Part shown: positions 9,043 through 17,811 of the stretch, piece after piece | Numbering within the stretch: the stretch's first letter is position 1 | Layout: each line of letters opens with the position of its first letter | NCBI GenBank assembly: GCA_024235135.1 | Contig: JACKMZ010000001.1 | Coordinates: forward strand, 861,567-925,566 | DNA length: 64,000 nucleotides | Source: Gammaproteobacteria bacterium | GTDB taxonomy: Bacteria > Pseudomonadota > Gammaproteobacteria > Competibacterales > Competibacteraceae | Reading direction: 5' to 3' | Made by a program: the position numbers and the translations under genes | Notes under the pieces: generated by a model | Told to the model about the DNA's origin: nothing | Seen by the model: the letters and a program-made list of their open reading frames with translations, nothing else | Database searches by the model: none

Positions 9043-10134
9043 ATGGGTTTCAAATGCGGTATCGTGGGTTTGCCTAACGTGGGTAAATCCACCTTGTTCA
9101 ATGCGTTGACCCAGGCCGGCATTCAGGCGGAGAACTACCCTTTTTGCACCATCGATCCTAATGTCGGGGTGGTGGCGGTTCCCGACGAGCGGATGGATTC
9201 GTTGGCGGCTATCGTCAACCCCCAGAAAATCGTTCCCACCACATTGGAGTTCGTGGATATCGCGGGCCTGGTAGCTGGCGCTTCACGGGGTGAAGGGCTG
9301 GGGAATCAGTTTCTGGCCCATATTCGGGAAACCGACGCCATTGCCCATGTCGTGCGTTGCTTCGAACATGGCGACGTGGTGCATGTGGCCGGTAAGGTCG
9401 ATCCCTTGGCCGACATTGAAGTCATCGACACCGAACTGGGGCTGGCCGATCTCGCCACGGTGGAACGTGCCTATCAACGAGCCGAGAAAAACGCCAAGGC
9501 CGGCGGCAAGGAAGTGGTGGCCCGAAAAGAGTTGTTGCAGCGGGTACAGTCGCATCTGAACGATGGATCGCCTGCGCGTACCCTGGTCCTGAGCGAGGAA
9601 GAGCGCGCGTTGTTGCGCGATCTGCATTTGTTGACCGCTAAGCCGATCCTGTACATCGCCAATGTGAACGAGAGCGGTTTTCAGGATAATCCGCTATTGG
9701 CGGCGGTTCAGGTGCACGCAGCCACGGAGAAAGCTGAAGTGGTGGCGATCTGTGCGGCCTTGGAAGCAGAAATCGCCGAGCTCGACGACACTGATAAAGC
9801 GGAGTTTTTGGCGGATTACGGTCTGGATGAACCAGGACTCAATCGCGTGATCAGGGCAGGCTACAAGCTATTGGGACTGGAAACCTATTTTACGGCTGGG
9901 CCTAAGGAGGTGCGGGCCTGGACCGTGCCCGTGGGCTCCACAGCGCCTCAGGCGGCTGGTGTGATTCATACGGATTTCGAGCGGGGTTTTATTCGGGCCG
10001 AAGTCATTGCCTACGCGGATTACATCGCTCACGGTGGTGAGCAGGGTGCGCGTGAAGCGGGCAAATGGCGGTTGGAAGGGAAGGAGTACATTGTCCAGGA
10101 AGGTGACGTAATGCATTTCCGCTTCAACGTATAG
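9043..10134 (+). CDS. ychF: Redox-regulated ATPase/GTPase YchF (Obg family)
   Basis: Ribosome-associated P-loop ATPase of the OLA1/YchF group. The 363-residue protein has the P-loop GLPNVGKSTLFNALT at its N-terminus, a switch II DIAGLVAGAS, and a C-terminal TGS domain (ETYFTAGPKEVRAWTV to the end). The start is one base after the pth stop. Confidence 0.97.
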   Translation: MGFKCGIVGLPNVGKSTLFNALTQAGIQAENYPFCTIDPNVGVVAVPDERMDSLAAIVNPQKIVPTTLEFVDIAGLVAGASRGEGLGNQFLAHIRETDAIAHVVRCFEHGDVVHVAGKVDPLADIEVIDTELGLADLATVERAYQRAEKNAKAGGKEVVARKELLQRVQSHLNDGSPARTLVLSEEERALLRDLHLLTAKPILYIANVNESGFQDNPLLAAVQVHAATEKAEVVAICAALEAEIAELDDTDKAEFLADYGLDEPGLNRVIRAGYKLLGLETYFTAGPKEVRAWTVPVGSTAPQAAGVIHTDFERGFIRAEVIAYADYIAHGGEQGAREAGKWRLEGKEYIVQEGDVMHFRFNV

Positions 10135-10138
10135 TCGG

Positions 10139-10167
10139 TTGACAGAACCCGGCTGTAAGCAAATAAT
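10139..10167 (+). promoter_or_regulatory. Putative sigma-70 promoter for tRNA-Met
   Basis: A perfect -35 hexamer TTGACA (10139-10144), a 17-bp spacer and a -10-like AATAAT (10162-10167) lie about 35 bp before the tRNA-Met gene. The -35 starts just after the ychF stop, so the tRNA is probably transcribed separately. Confidence 0.55.
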
Positions 10168-10202
10168 ACCCGTCTTTTCGAAAACTGACTGCGGTTCTCA
10201 GT

Positions 10203-10279
10203 GGCTATGTAGCTCAGGCGGTTAGAGCACAGCACTCATAATGCTGGTGTCGGTGGTTCGAGTCCACCCATAGCCACCA
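10203..10279 (+). tRNA. tRNA-Met (anticodon CAT, elongator type)
   Basis: Cloverleaf with acceptor GGCTATG/CATAGCC, anticodon stem CAGCA/TGCTG, loop CTCATAA with CAT at 10237-10239, T-arm GGTTCGAGTCC and an encoded CCA end. The acceptor starts with a paired GGC and the body matches elongator tRNA-Met rather than initiator tRNA; a tRNA-Ile with modified CAT is less likely. Confidence 0.93.
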
Positions 10280-10737
10280 ATAAAAACAAATAGTTATCTC
10301 CAATCCGTTGTCGCTTCCAAAGCCCGCTGCGTAAAAATCGCGTAAACTGGCTTTCCACTCGCTCAAATATGCCCTGTGGACGACGATCAGGCTATCGTGG
10401 CGTCCTGGTCCGCTAGTCGCTTTAATGCGGGTAGGATGTGCCGACAGCCGAAGCGCACCATTCGCGTAATTTTTGCGCGTTCTTCAGTTCATCTGCATGC
10501 CTCTAAACTGGCATGCTCATCATAAGTTCGCCCGTGTAAGCATCCTGCCGGCCATATCTTTATGAGCGACACATTTTGCTCAAACAGTCAGATCATTTGT
10601 GTTTATCAAATAGATAGTTACCTGAACACAACTGACCACTGACGCCACCATCGAATGCTTGCCACAAAACACGCCCCAGAAATTACTCGATTCTGGGCGA
10701 TGTCGCTGGCCTGTATGTTGGGAACGAGTAACGCTTA
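10280..10737. other. Intergenic region with small hairpins, no gene seen
   Basis: About 460 bp between tRNA-Met and the SNF2-like gene. I find no convincing reading frame. There are two short inverted repeats: GCATGCC/GGCATGC at 10495-10516 and a CGCCCCAGAA/TTCTGGGCG pair at 10672-10699 just before the next gene. No copy of the tRNA 3' end or integrase remnant is visible. Confidence 0.5.
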
Positions 10738-12060
10738 ATGTACGTTTTGCATGGAACCTGGGTTCCCCGGCTGACCGATGAATTCGTTCAATCCGGCGAG
10801 TTCTTGATTTGGTTGGAAACCGGGGCTACCCGCGCTACCCCTCCTGGCTATGCCGCCAAATATCTGCAAGCGAACGATCTGGCCACCGTACTGGCCGATG
10901 AATGGGCTTTCGCCAAGCCCGGCTGCGAAGCGGTCCGTCGCCGGCTTCATGGTTGTCATCTGCGTCTACCCATCAGCGCGGATGGGAAAGGATTGCCATC
11001 GCCGGAATTGGCCCACTGGCTAGGCATGGAGGTGTCGGACGAGCACATGATGGGTTTTGCTGATACCGTGATCAGTGCCTACCCGCTGGACAACGGCACC
11101 CCGGTGGAAAATCGCCTGCTCGATCTGTGGTCCATCTTCAATTTTCTCAATCCCGGCTATCTTGGTACGCAAAGCCAGTTCCGCAAACAGTTCGAACTCC
11201 CTATTCAAAAGGACGGCAGTCCAACCCAGTCATCGTTGTTGAAAAAGCTGGTCCAACCCTTCATTTTGCGCCGGGTCAAGACGGACAAAGCGATCATTCG
11301 CGATCTCCCCGGCAAGGTCGAACACAAACAATACTGTCATCTAACCCGAGAACAGGCGTCCCTGTACGAGGCCGTCGTCAAGGACGTGGAAAAGGATCTG
11401 GAAGCAGCCGAGGGCATGAAGCGCAAGGGCCTGATCCTGGCGACCTTGATGCGACTCAAGCAGATCTGCAATCATCCCCGCCAGTTCCTACAGGACGCCA
11501 GCCCGTTCACGCCTGAGCGTTCCCACAAACTGGAACGGCTGACCGAAATGTTGGAAGAGGTCATCGGTGCGGGCGAGAGTCTGCTGATTTTCAGTCAGTT
11601 CACGGAGGTCGCCGAAGCTTTAGAGAAGTATCTGCGCGCTTTGCACTACCCCACGTATTATTTGCACGGCGGTACTCCTCGCGTTCGTCGCGAACAGATG
11701 ATTAACGCCTTTCAAAACCCGGATAGCGCGCCGGCGGCGTTCATTTTGCCCCTGAAAGCCGGCGGGGTCGGCATCACCCTGACTCGGGCCAATCACGTGT
11801 TCCATTTCGATCGCTGGTGGAATCCGGCGGTGGAAGATCAGGCTACCGACCGGGCCTTTCGTATCGGTCAAACACGCAATGTCTTCGTGCACAAGTTCAT
11901 TACACTGGGGACGTTGGAAGAACGTATCGATCAAATGCTGGAAGATAAGAAGCAGGTTGCCGGTCTGGTGGTAGGCGCCGACGAAGCGTGGCTGACCGAA
12001 TTGGACAATGCCAGCTTCAAGCGCCTGATCGCCCTCAATCGCCAAGCGGTGCTGGACTGA
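10738..12060 (+). CDS. SNF2-family helicase-like protein with the ATPase lobe deleted
   Basis: Residues 1 to about 119 resemble the N-terminal region of large bacterial SNF2/HepA-like helicases (start MYVLHGTWVPRLTDEFVQ). From G120 the protein jumps straight to the motif III region (GTPVENRLLDLWSIFNFLN). Lobe 2 follows, with its motifs intact: LIFSQFTEVAEAL, LHGGTPRVRREQM, LKAGGVGITLTRA, ATDRAFRIGQT. The Walker A and DEAH segments that normally lie between are missing, and 440 residues is less than half the roughly 1,000 expected. The reading frame is kept across the junction near position 11,095. The product is therefore unlikely to hydrolyse ATP. The SWIM-domain gene usual for this helicase type follows 15 bp downstream. 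Confidence 0.85.
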   Translation: MYVLHGTWVPRLTDEFVQSGEFLIWLETGATRATPPGYAAKYLQANDLATVLADEWAFAKPGCEAVRRRLHGCHLRLPISADGKGLPSPELAHWLGMEVSDEHMMGFADTVISAYPLDNGTPVENRLLDLWSIFNFLNPGYLGTQSQFRKQFELPIQKDGSPTQSSLLKKLVQPFILRRVKTDKAIIRDLPGKVEHKQYCHLTREQASLYEAVVKDVEKDLEAAEGMKRKGLILATLMRLKQICNHPRQFLQDASPFTPERSHKLERLTEMLEEVIGAGESLLIFSQFTEVAEALEKYLRALHYPTYYLHGGTPRVRREQMINAFQNPDSAPAAFILPLKAGGVGITLTRANHVFHFDRWWNPAVEDQATDRAFRIGQTRNVFVHKFITLGTLEERIDQMLEDKKQVAGLVVGADEAWLTELDNASFKRLIALNRQAVLD

Positions 12061-12075
12061 GGCAGAGAACGCAAT

Positions 12076-12744
12076 ATGGCGCAACTGACGCGAACCGGGT
12101 GGGGACAACGCTTTATGGATGCCCTGCAGAGTTTCACCGATCCGGCCCGGTTGGCTCGCGGCCGATCCTACGCCGGTCCGAATCGCATTCGGTCGCACAC
12201 CCTGCGGGATGGCAAACTCACCGCCAGGGTTCAGGGCAACATCAATCCGTACTTCGGGGTCTACAAGGTCCCCGCCTACACCACCAGCGTGGAGTTGGCG
12301 CCTCTCAGCGAGGCCCAGTGGCGACGGATCATTCCAAGCATCGTGAGTCGGGCCAGTCTGGTCACGCAGTTGTTGATGAACGAAATGCCGGCCGGCCTCG
12401 AGGATGTTTTGCGCGATGGCGGCGGCCATTTGCTGCCCGTCGGCGAGAAGGATTTCAAAACGCAGTGCAGTTGCCCGGATTTTTGGAACCCATGCAAGCA
12501 CATCGCCGGATTGTGTTACCTTCTGGCCAGGGAACTGGATCAGGACCCGTTTCTGCTGTTCGAATTGCGCGGTTTATCCCGTCAGCATCTGCGTCAGGAA
12601 TTGCTTAAATCGCCTCTTGGCCAGGTGTCGGCGCAGGCGTTGGTTAGTGAGGAACCGCCGATAGAACCGGCCGAGACGTATTACAATCCGGCCGCAACGA
12701 GTCCCCGCCACCAAAATCGGATACCACGAATATTGGAGCGGTGA
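12076..12744 (+). CDS. SWIM zinc-finger domain protein
   Basis: A 222-residue protein with a SWIM motif CSCPDFWNPCKHIAG (C-x-C...C-x-H) around residues 135-149, expected to bind zinc and mediate DNA or protein contacts. SWIM proteins are often encoded beside SNF2-family helicases of the type found just upstream, and probably act with them. After the conserved stretch ELRGLSRQHLRQELLKSPLGQ the C-terminus becomes low in recognisable features and ends early, so it may also be shortened. No function beyond the pairing is known to me. Confidence 0.75.
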   Translation: MAQLTRTGWGQRFMDALQSFTDPARLARGRSYAGPNRIRSHTLRDGKLTARVQGNINPYFGVYKVPAYTTSVELAPLSEAQWRRIIPSIVSRASLVTQLLMNEMPAGLEDVLRDGGGHLLPVGEKDFKTQCSCPDFWNPCKHIAGLCYLLARELDQDPFLLFELRGLSRQHLRQELLKSPLGQVSAQALVSEEPPIEPAETYYNPAATSPRHQNRIPRILER

Positions 12745-12955
12745 CAAGCGCCTGCCCGCCATCCTTGATCCCCTGCCCCCATCCGGCCTACCGCGGTACT
12801 GGTCAGAAAGGCCGGAGCGACGCCGGCGTTCTGGCAAAACCGGCAGTCATTTCTAGACGTTATGGGCGAATGGTATGAACGGGTCCGAAAGGAATCGAAA
12901 TTATTCGATTGACGGAATTTCCTTGAGTTTGTCATTCGATTGGCGACAGGGTGTG

Positions 12956-14095
12956 TCAATCGATCATCGTGCGAGCGTATCGGCGTACACAGTTTTTCCC
13001 TGCTCTTTTGGCTTCGTATAAGGCTTGGTCCGCCACCGACATTAGGGATTCGAGTTTGTAGTTTCCTGTCGATACACCGAAACTCGATGTGATTCGCAGT
13101 ACCCGTCCGTCATTAATTAAAGGTCGTTGTTCCATCGCTGAGCGAATCTTTTCGGCCACAACGACTGCATCGTCGATGGCGGTATTGGGTAGAAAAATCG
13201 CGAATTCTTCGCCGCCTATACGACTGCAAATATCCGATGCGCGCGTGTTGCGCTCAATGAGTTTCGATACATGACGTAATGCATCATCACCGACACTGTG
13301 GCCATAGGTATCGTTGACGTTCTTAAAATCATCCAAATCCAATGCGATTAATGACGCCGGAAATTTATGGCGTTCACAATAGCTCATCTGAACGGTGACA
13401 ATATCGTGAAATGCCCCACGGTTATTGAGACCGGTGAGGTAATCCGTATTTGCCATCTTTTCGGCTTCATCTTTTGCATGGCGTAATTGATGCCCCAACA
13501 TGAAGCTTTGATGCAAGGCGGTACTCAGAACTTTTGTCGTGCGCGTGCATGACGCCATGAACAAAACACTTCCAATGGCCGTGGAAAATAACGCGCCCTC
13601 TCCGAATAGAAGAAACCAAACGGTTGCTGGCAGCAGTACGCCTGCCATGGACGCCAGCGCGATGGGTCGGATGGCCGTGTAAACGGAAATGGCGCCGCCG
13701 GCCATGCCCATAAGGAAGAAAAAGGTGACGAGCTGATCTTCCACGGGCGTCCCGGCGATCAACCAAAGGCCGCCTACTCCCCAAATGAGCGCCGAAAACA
13801 TGAGAGAAGCGAAATAGGGCTTTTCCCACGAAAGAATCGCTTCACCTTGGGGCGCTCTCAGTTCATATCCTAGTAGAAGCGTGGCTCTAATCGTCGATGC
13901 CATGATGACCGCTCCATACCAGATCAGCAATTTCGAATGATCGACATGTTGCCACAGGACGAAAAGCAGCAATCCCCCGCTAATCAAGCTGATGAAAATG
14001 GGCGGAAAGGATTGTTTGAAAAGGAGTTGTAACTTGTCGACCTGGGTCGTCAGTTCGAAATTCGGCGTTCCGGCGTCCCGATGTGGTCGTTCCAT
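12956..14095 (-). CDS. Membrane-bound diguanylate cyclase
   Basis: Makes cyclic di-GMP from two GTP. The N-terminal half has about six hydrophobic segments (for example SLISGGLLLFVLWQHV and LVTFFFLMGMAGGAISVY), suggesting a membrane sensor. The C-terminal GGDEF domain carries the active-site motif GGEEF (SRIGGEEFAIFLPNT) preceded by DLDDFKNVNDTYGH. No EAL domain is present. A GTG at 14098 directly precedes the ATG at 14095, and either may start translation. It is a single gene convergent with the SWIM gene; the 211-bp gap between them has no clear terminator. Confidence 0.9.
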   Translation of the reverse strand: MERPHRDAGTPNFELTTQVDKLQLLFKQSFPPIFISLISGGLLLFVLWQHVDHSKLLIWYGAVIMASTIRATLLLGYELRAPQGEAILSWEKPYFASLMFSALIWGVGGLWLIAGTPVEDQLVTFFFLMGMAGGAISVYTAIRPIALASMAGVLLPATVWFLLFGEGALFSTAIGSVLFMASCTRTTKVLSTALHQSFMLGHQLRHAKDEAEKMANTDYLTGLNNRGAFHDIVTVQMSYCERHKFPASLIALDLDDFKNVNDTYGHSVGDDALRHVSKLIERNTRASDICSRIGGEEFAIFLPNTAIDDAVVVAEKIRSAMEQRPLINDGRVLRITSSFGVSTGNYKLESLMSVADQALYEAKRAGKNCVRRYARTMID

Positions 14096-14596
14096 CACGG
14101 GATATACGGTGTATCGCCGATACAGAACGCAAACGATCCCTGTATAGAAGACGAAAGGCGAAGAAGCTTAGGGAAGAACGCTATCATGCGGTGCATCGGA
14201 AAATGCGCCCAAACTCCATGCCAGCCCAAGCATTTGCCCATTAGACGCTTCAATAGTTCTTCCATCAGCCTTCGTCCTGCCCTTGGCCATTGATTACCAA
14301 TAGACCGTATTCTCCTGGACATCAAGCGGCGAGACGGATGATCTCGCACTGGGAATCTTTGGGGGTGCGATATGAGCGTCGGGTGGGAGCCGCGCGGGCG
14401 CTGATCCACGAGGAAAATTGCCGTGTCGGAGAACGTAACAGTTATCCGAAGGCGAGCCTGCTTTTCTTGAGCTGATTGGGTATCGTTGAGGAACTGTCAG
14501 CCGTCCGTCCGTAGCGGGTCGAGGTGATGATCGAACGCCTTCCTGATTGGGACGTCGTCAACTCCCGTACTCCCCAATGCCTGGATCATTCACCCT
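14096..14596. other. Intergenic region, nothing recognised
   Basis: About 500 bp between the diguanylate cyclase gene and the small exported protein. Short reading frames exist on both strands but none has a recognisable family, good start context or believable composition. It may be a decayed gene. Confidence 0.4.
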
Positions 14597-15046
14597 TCAT
14601 TGGGTCGATACCTGTTTCAGATTGGTTTGGAGTATCTTAAATTCTCCATCTCGGCAATGATTGTAGGAATAAGCACCGACTTTTATGGGATTAATTTCGC
14701 TGAGCTTGCCTTGATATTCAAATACGAATGAAATCACTTCGGAACTGACTGGATCAACGTAATCCGCGCCACCCAATGTCGTGTAAACTTCCGCCTCGGA
14801 AAGTCCTTTTATCATCATTTGGGTGACTTCTTCAGCCAAATCCCTGACGGCGGTACAGGAAAAACCCTCGGCTTTCGTTTTTTTATGGAACCTGTCGATT
14901 TGTTTCGTGTAACTGCCGGGTGCGACGGTTACGCAGTCCTTGTCGGAATAAGTGACCGTACCGTCTTCCTGAACGCATCGGTTGAGCGCGTACGCTGTGC
15001 TTGTATGAAAAACCAACAATATCGTAAAGAACCAAAACGCTTTCAT
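14597..15046 (-). CDS. Exported DUF4124-like protein
   Basis: A 149-residue protein with a signal peptide (MKAFWFFTILLVFHTSTAYA) followed directly by NRCVQEDGTVTYSDKDC, the pattern of the DUF4124 domain of gammaproteobacterial periplasmic proteins. The rest is unassigned, with cysteines near the C-terminus (NHCRDGE). The ATG at 15046 follows a G-rich ribosome-binding region and begins the signal peptide cleanly; a longer start upstream is less likely. It is not obviously in an operon. Confidence 0.65.
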   Translation of the reverse strand: MKAFWFFTILLVFHTSTAYALNRCVQEDGTVTYSDKDCVTVAPGSYTKQIDRFHKKTKAEGFSCTAVRDLAEEVTQMMIKGLSEAEVYTTLGGADYVDPVSSEVISFVFEYQGKLSEINPIKVGAYSYNHCRDGEFKILQTNLKQVSTQ

Positions 15047-15089
15047 TGATCGCCCCCTTGCCAATAAATTTAATTCTTTGCCAGTTTTT

Positions 15090-15121
15090 GTTGGGAGGTG
15101 ACCAAATATTCACCTCCCAAC
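15090..15121. repeat. 11-bp perfect inverted repeat (hairpin)
   Basis: GTTGGGAGGTG (15090-15100) pairs perfectly with CACCTCCCAAC (15111-15121) across a 10-base loop. It lies about 60 bp past the end of the minus-strand ABC importer genes and could end or protect their transcript. No T-run follows the stem on the minus strand, so it is not a standard intrinsic terminator. Confidence 0.6.
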
Positions 15122-15182
15122 CGATGTCGATGGGTTTGTTATGGGAAACTGCAAGGACGATGCCGATGAAAGGGCTGTGTTC

Positions 15183-16136
15183 CTACTCGTTGCCCAGTTC
15201 CACGGCGTAGTTGGAAACCGGCAGTGGCGTGTTGATCAATTTGCGTTCGGCCAGGAATCGGGCAAAGAGTCGATAGCGGCCGTTGTCCAAGGCCGAGGGA
15301 CGCAGCGCGAAACGCGGTAGCGTGTCGCGCCAGGCGCGGCGATTCAGTTTGTCGTCGAGCTTGGGATAACGCTTGATGAACAAGGCCCAGGCGTCGTCCG
15401 GATGGTTGATCAAATACAGCACACCCTGCTCAACGGCCGCCATGAATCTTTGCAGGCGCGGGTCCTTGGTCTCGTCTCGGCGGGCCACGATGACCAGCTC
15501 GTCGTAAGCGGGTATCCCTTCTTCTTCCAGATAAAAGGCCCGGCCCGGTTTGCCGAGAATCGCCAACTGGTTGGGTTCGAAGTTGCGGAATGCCCCGATG
15601 ACGGCATCCACTTGTCCGGAAATCAGCGCGGGGACCAATGAGAAGTTCACGTTGATCAAGGTCGCCTGATCGGGCCCGATGCCATATTTTTCCAACATCG
15701 CCTTCAGTAGAACATCTTCGAACCCACTGACCGAATAACCGATCTTACGGCCCTTGAGGTCGGCCAGCGAATGGATTGGACTGCTTTTCAAAACCAGGAC
15801 GCAGTTCAAGGGGGTGGCGATCAATGTACCGATGCGTTTCAGGGGCAATCCCTGGTTGATTTGAATATGCAGTTGCGGTTGATAGGAAAGCGCGATGTCG
15901 GCCTTGCCGGCGGCCACCAATTTGGGGGGATCGTTGGGATCGGCGGGAGCGATGAGGTCCACGTCCAGATTCTGCTTCGCGAAGAAGCCTTTTTCTAACG
16001 CCACGACCAGCGGCGCGTGGTCCGGATTGACGAACCAGTCCAGCAAAACGGTGAGTTTCTCGGGTTTGTCGGCGGCGGCGGTGGCGGCGGCGCTGAACAG
16101 GACCAAAAGGGCTAAAAGTAAACGCAAACTGTGCAT
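15183..16136 (-). CDS. ABC transporter substrate-binding protein, NMT1/ThiY type
   Basis: A 317-residue periplasmic binding protein: signal peptide (LRLLLALLVLFSAAATAAA), then the NMT1/THI5-like fold starting VLLDWFVNPDHAPLVVALEKGFF. That DWFVNPDHAP segment is typical of ThiY-like proteins that bind formyl-aminopyrimidine or related thiamine precursors. It is the last gene of a three-gene importer operon (ATPase, permease, binding protein) in ThiXYZ style. The ligand is inferred; taurine/sulfonate-type ligands are the main alternative. A tenA gene further along the window (34,027) fits thiamine salvage. Confidence 0.8.
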   Translation of the reverse strand: MHSLRLLLALLVLFSAAATAAADKPEKLTVLLDWFVNPDHAPLVVALEKGFFAKQNLDVDLIAPADPNDPPKLVAAGKADIALSYQPQLHIQINQGLPLKRIGTLIATPLNCVLVLKSSPIHSLADLKGRKIGYSVSGFEDVLLKAMLEKYGIGPDQATLINVNFSLVPALISGQVDAVIGAFRNFEPNQLAILGKPGRAFYLEEEGIPAYDELVIVARRDETKDPRLQRFMAAVEQGVLYLINHPDDAWALFIKRYPKLDDKLNRRAWRDTLPRFALRPSALDNGRYRLFARFLAERKLINTPLPVSNYAVELGNE

Positions 16137-16138
16137 CG

Positions 16139-16903
16139 TCAGGATATTTCCGAATGTAAAGTCAGTTCAGCCTGCCAAGGCAGCAGGCGGTTGAGTACGG
16201 CGTCCACCGCGAAATACAGCGAGACGGCCAGCAAGGCCAGTACCGACAGGGCCGCGAACATCAGGTCGATCTGCACCCGTCCGTTGGCGTGTAGCATGAG
16301 GTAGCCCAAGCCGGCGCTGGAGCCCACCCATTCGCCGACCACGGCGCCAATCGGCGCGATGGCGGTGGCGATTCTCAATCCCGACGCGAGCGCCGGTAAC
16401 GCGGCGGGCAGCGCGACATGCCGAACGATCGCCCAACGTCGGCCCGTCGCCATGGTCTGCGCCAGTTCCAACCAGGCGCGGGGGATACGGCGCAGCCCGT
16501 CGTAGAAATTGGCCGTTACTGGAAAATAGATGATCAAAGTGGCCATCGCGACCTTGGAGGCCATGCCATAGCCCAGCCAAAGCACCAACAACGGCGCGAT
16601 GGCGAAGACCGGAATGGCCTGGGAAGCGATCAGCAGCGGTAACAGCCAGCGTCGCATGCGCCGGAAATAGCGGAGCAATAACGCGCTGCCACCCCCTAGA
16701 AAAGTGCCCAGCAAAATGCCGAACAGGATCTCCAGAGCCGTGATGCCAGCCTGTTCCAGAATGAGATCACCATCATTCCACAGACTGCTGAGGACGGCGA
16801 CCGGACCCGGCAGAATGTAAACGGGAACGCCACTGATCCAGACCAGCAGTTGCCACGCCAGCAACAGGCCCAGGAGACTGATCAAGGGCGTCAACAGTCG
16901 CAT
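16139..16903 (-). CDS. ABC transporter permease, ThiX/SsuC type
   Basis: A 254-residue inner-membrane permease of the BPD_transp_1 family with about six transmembrane segments. The cytoplasmic EAA-like loop around ELAQTMATGRRWAIVRHVALPAALPAL is the ATPase contact. It is sandwiched between the ATPase gene (13-bp overlap) and the binding-protein gene (2-base gap), so the three are cotranscribed. Confidence 0.85.
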   Translation of the reverse strand: MRLLTPLISLLGLLLAWQLLVWISGVPVYILPGPVAVLSSLWNDGDLILEQAGITALEILFGILLGTFLGGGSALLLRYFRRMRRWLLPLLIASQAIPVFAIAPLLVLWLGYGMASKVAMATLIIYFPVTANFYDGLRRIPRAWLELAQTMATGRRWAIVRHVALPAALPALASGLRIATAIAPIGAVVGEWVGSSAGLGYLMLHANGRVQIDLMFAALSVLALLAVSLYFAVDAVLNRLLPWQAELTLHSEIS

Positions 16904-17688
16904 GATTCGTCCTCCAATCTCCGCAACAGTTCCCGATAGGCGCTTTGTACCGAAGGATCGCCGGGATCGCGCGGGGTCGATTCGGACAGCGGTTGCTCGA
17001 AAAGCTGCAGACGTACCGGACGGCCATGCATGATCAACACTTGCCGCGCCAAACGCACGGCTTCGAGGGGATCGTGGGTGACCAGTAGCACGGTGCGTTG
17101 CCTCAGGGTTACGGCGGCCAGTGTCTGCAGGCGCAAGCGGGTGAGTGCATCGACGCCGGAAAACGGCTCGTCCATCAATACCACGGGGCGGTCTTCCATC
17201 AGCGTGCGGGCCAACGCCACGCGCTGCCGCATGCCGCCCGACAGGGCGGCCGGCCTGTCGGCAGTGACATCCGCCAGGCCCACCCGCCGCAACAGTTCGT
17301 GAGCCTTGTCCACGGCGGGCGTTTCGCCACGCAGACGATTGCCCAACAGCACGTTGTCCAACACGGTGAGCCAGGGCAGTAGCAGGTCTTGCTGGGCCAT
17401 GTAGGCCACCCGTCCCGTCAGCGGCAAGCCGTCACTGCACGTCACCGTGGCCCGCGTCGTCGGAAGCAGGCCGGCCAATAAACGAAGCAAGGTGCTTTTG
17501 CCCACGCCGCTGGGTCCAAGTAGGCAGGTGAAACCGCCACCCGGCAAATCCAGCGTGACGTTCTCGAACAACAAGTTATCGCCATAACGCCAATCGACGC
17601 CACGCAAGCGCACGGCCAGCGCAGGGCTGGACGGCTTTTCGGGGATGTCGGGGCTGAACGAGGATCGCGGGTTTCTCATGGCTTTCAT
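16891..17688 (-). CDS. ABC transporter ATP-binding protein, ThiZ/SsuB type
   Basis: Energises the importer encoded downstream. It has Walker A LLGPSGVGKSTLLRL, signature LSGGMRQRVALARTL, Walker B VVLMDEPFSGVD and the switch histidine in LLVTHDPLEAV. The frame is open further upstream, but the ATG at 17688 (or 17679) gives a normal 260-265-residue protein; the upstream extension has no domain and would run over the likely promoter. Divergent from qhpG. Confidence 0.85.
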   Translation of the reverse strand: MKAMRNPRSSFSPDIPEKPSSPALAVRLRGVDWRYGDNLLFENVTLDLPGGGFTCLLGPSGVGKSTLLRLLAGLLPTTRATVTCSDGLPLTGRVAYMAQQDLLLPWLTVLDNVLLGNRLRGETPAVDKAHELLRRVGLADVTADRPAALSGGMRQRVALARTLMEDRPVVLMDEPFSGVDALTRLRLQTLAAVTLRQRTVLLVTHDPLEAVRLARQVLIMHGRPVRLQLFEQPLSESTPRDPGDPSVQSAYRELLRRLEDESCDC

Positions 17689-17707
17689 TTTCAACGCGAA
17701 GGCGTGC

Positions 17708-17738
17708 AGTATACGGGCAGTGTCGGCGTACGTATCAA
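17708..17738 (-). promoter_or_regulatory. Possible promoter of the ABC importer operon
   Basis: Reading the minus strand, TTGATA (17738-17733) and TATACT (17713-17708) lie 19 bp apart, about 20 bp before the ATPase ATG. The spacing is long, so this is tentative. No thiamine-pyrophosphate riboswitch core is visible in this leader. Confidence 0.3.
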
Positions 17739-17811
17739 CTGAAAATCCTGAACTGGTGGGAGTCCCGCCATTGCCCAAGCGTGTTTCCGTGAAGTGAACC
17801 GAGTGGATGCC

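Noticed and set aside
10203..12060. Integrated element at tRNA-Met
   Set aside because: No duplicated tRNA end, integrase or phage gene follows; the shortened SNF2 gene is explained by an internal deletion.
14096..14596. Transposase remnant in the gap after the diguanylate cyclase gene
   Set aside because: No catalytic motif, terminal inverted repeat or recognisable fragment could be found.
17689..17778. N-terminal extension of the ABC ATPase
   Set aside because: It has no domain character and would cover the likely promoter; ATPases of this family start near the chosen ATG.
17680..17811. TPP riboswitch in front of the ThiXYZ-like operon
   Set aside because: The conserved CTGAGA and ACC-TGATCTGG-type elements are missing; only a weak promoter is seen.
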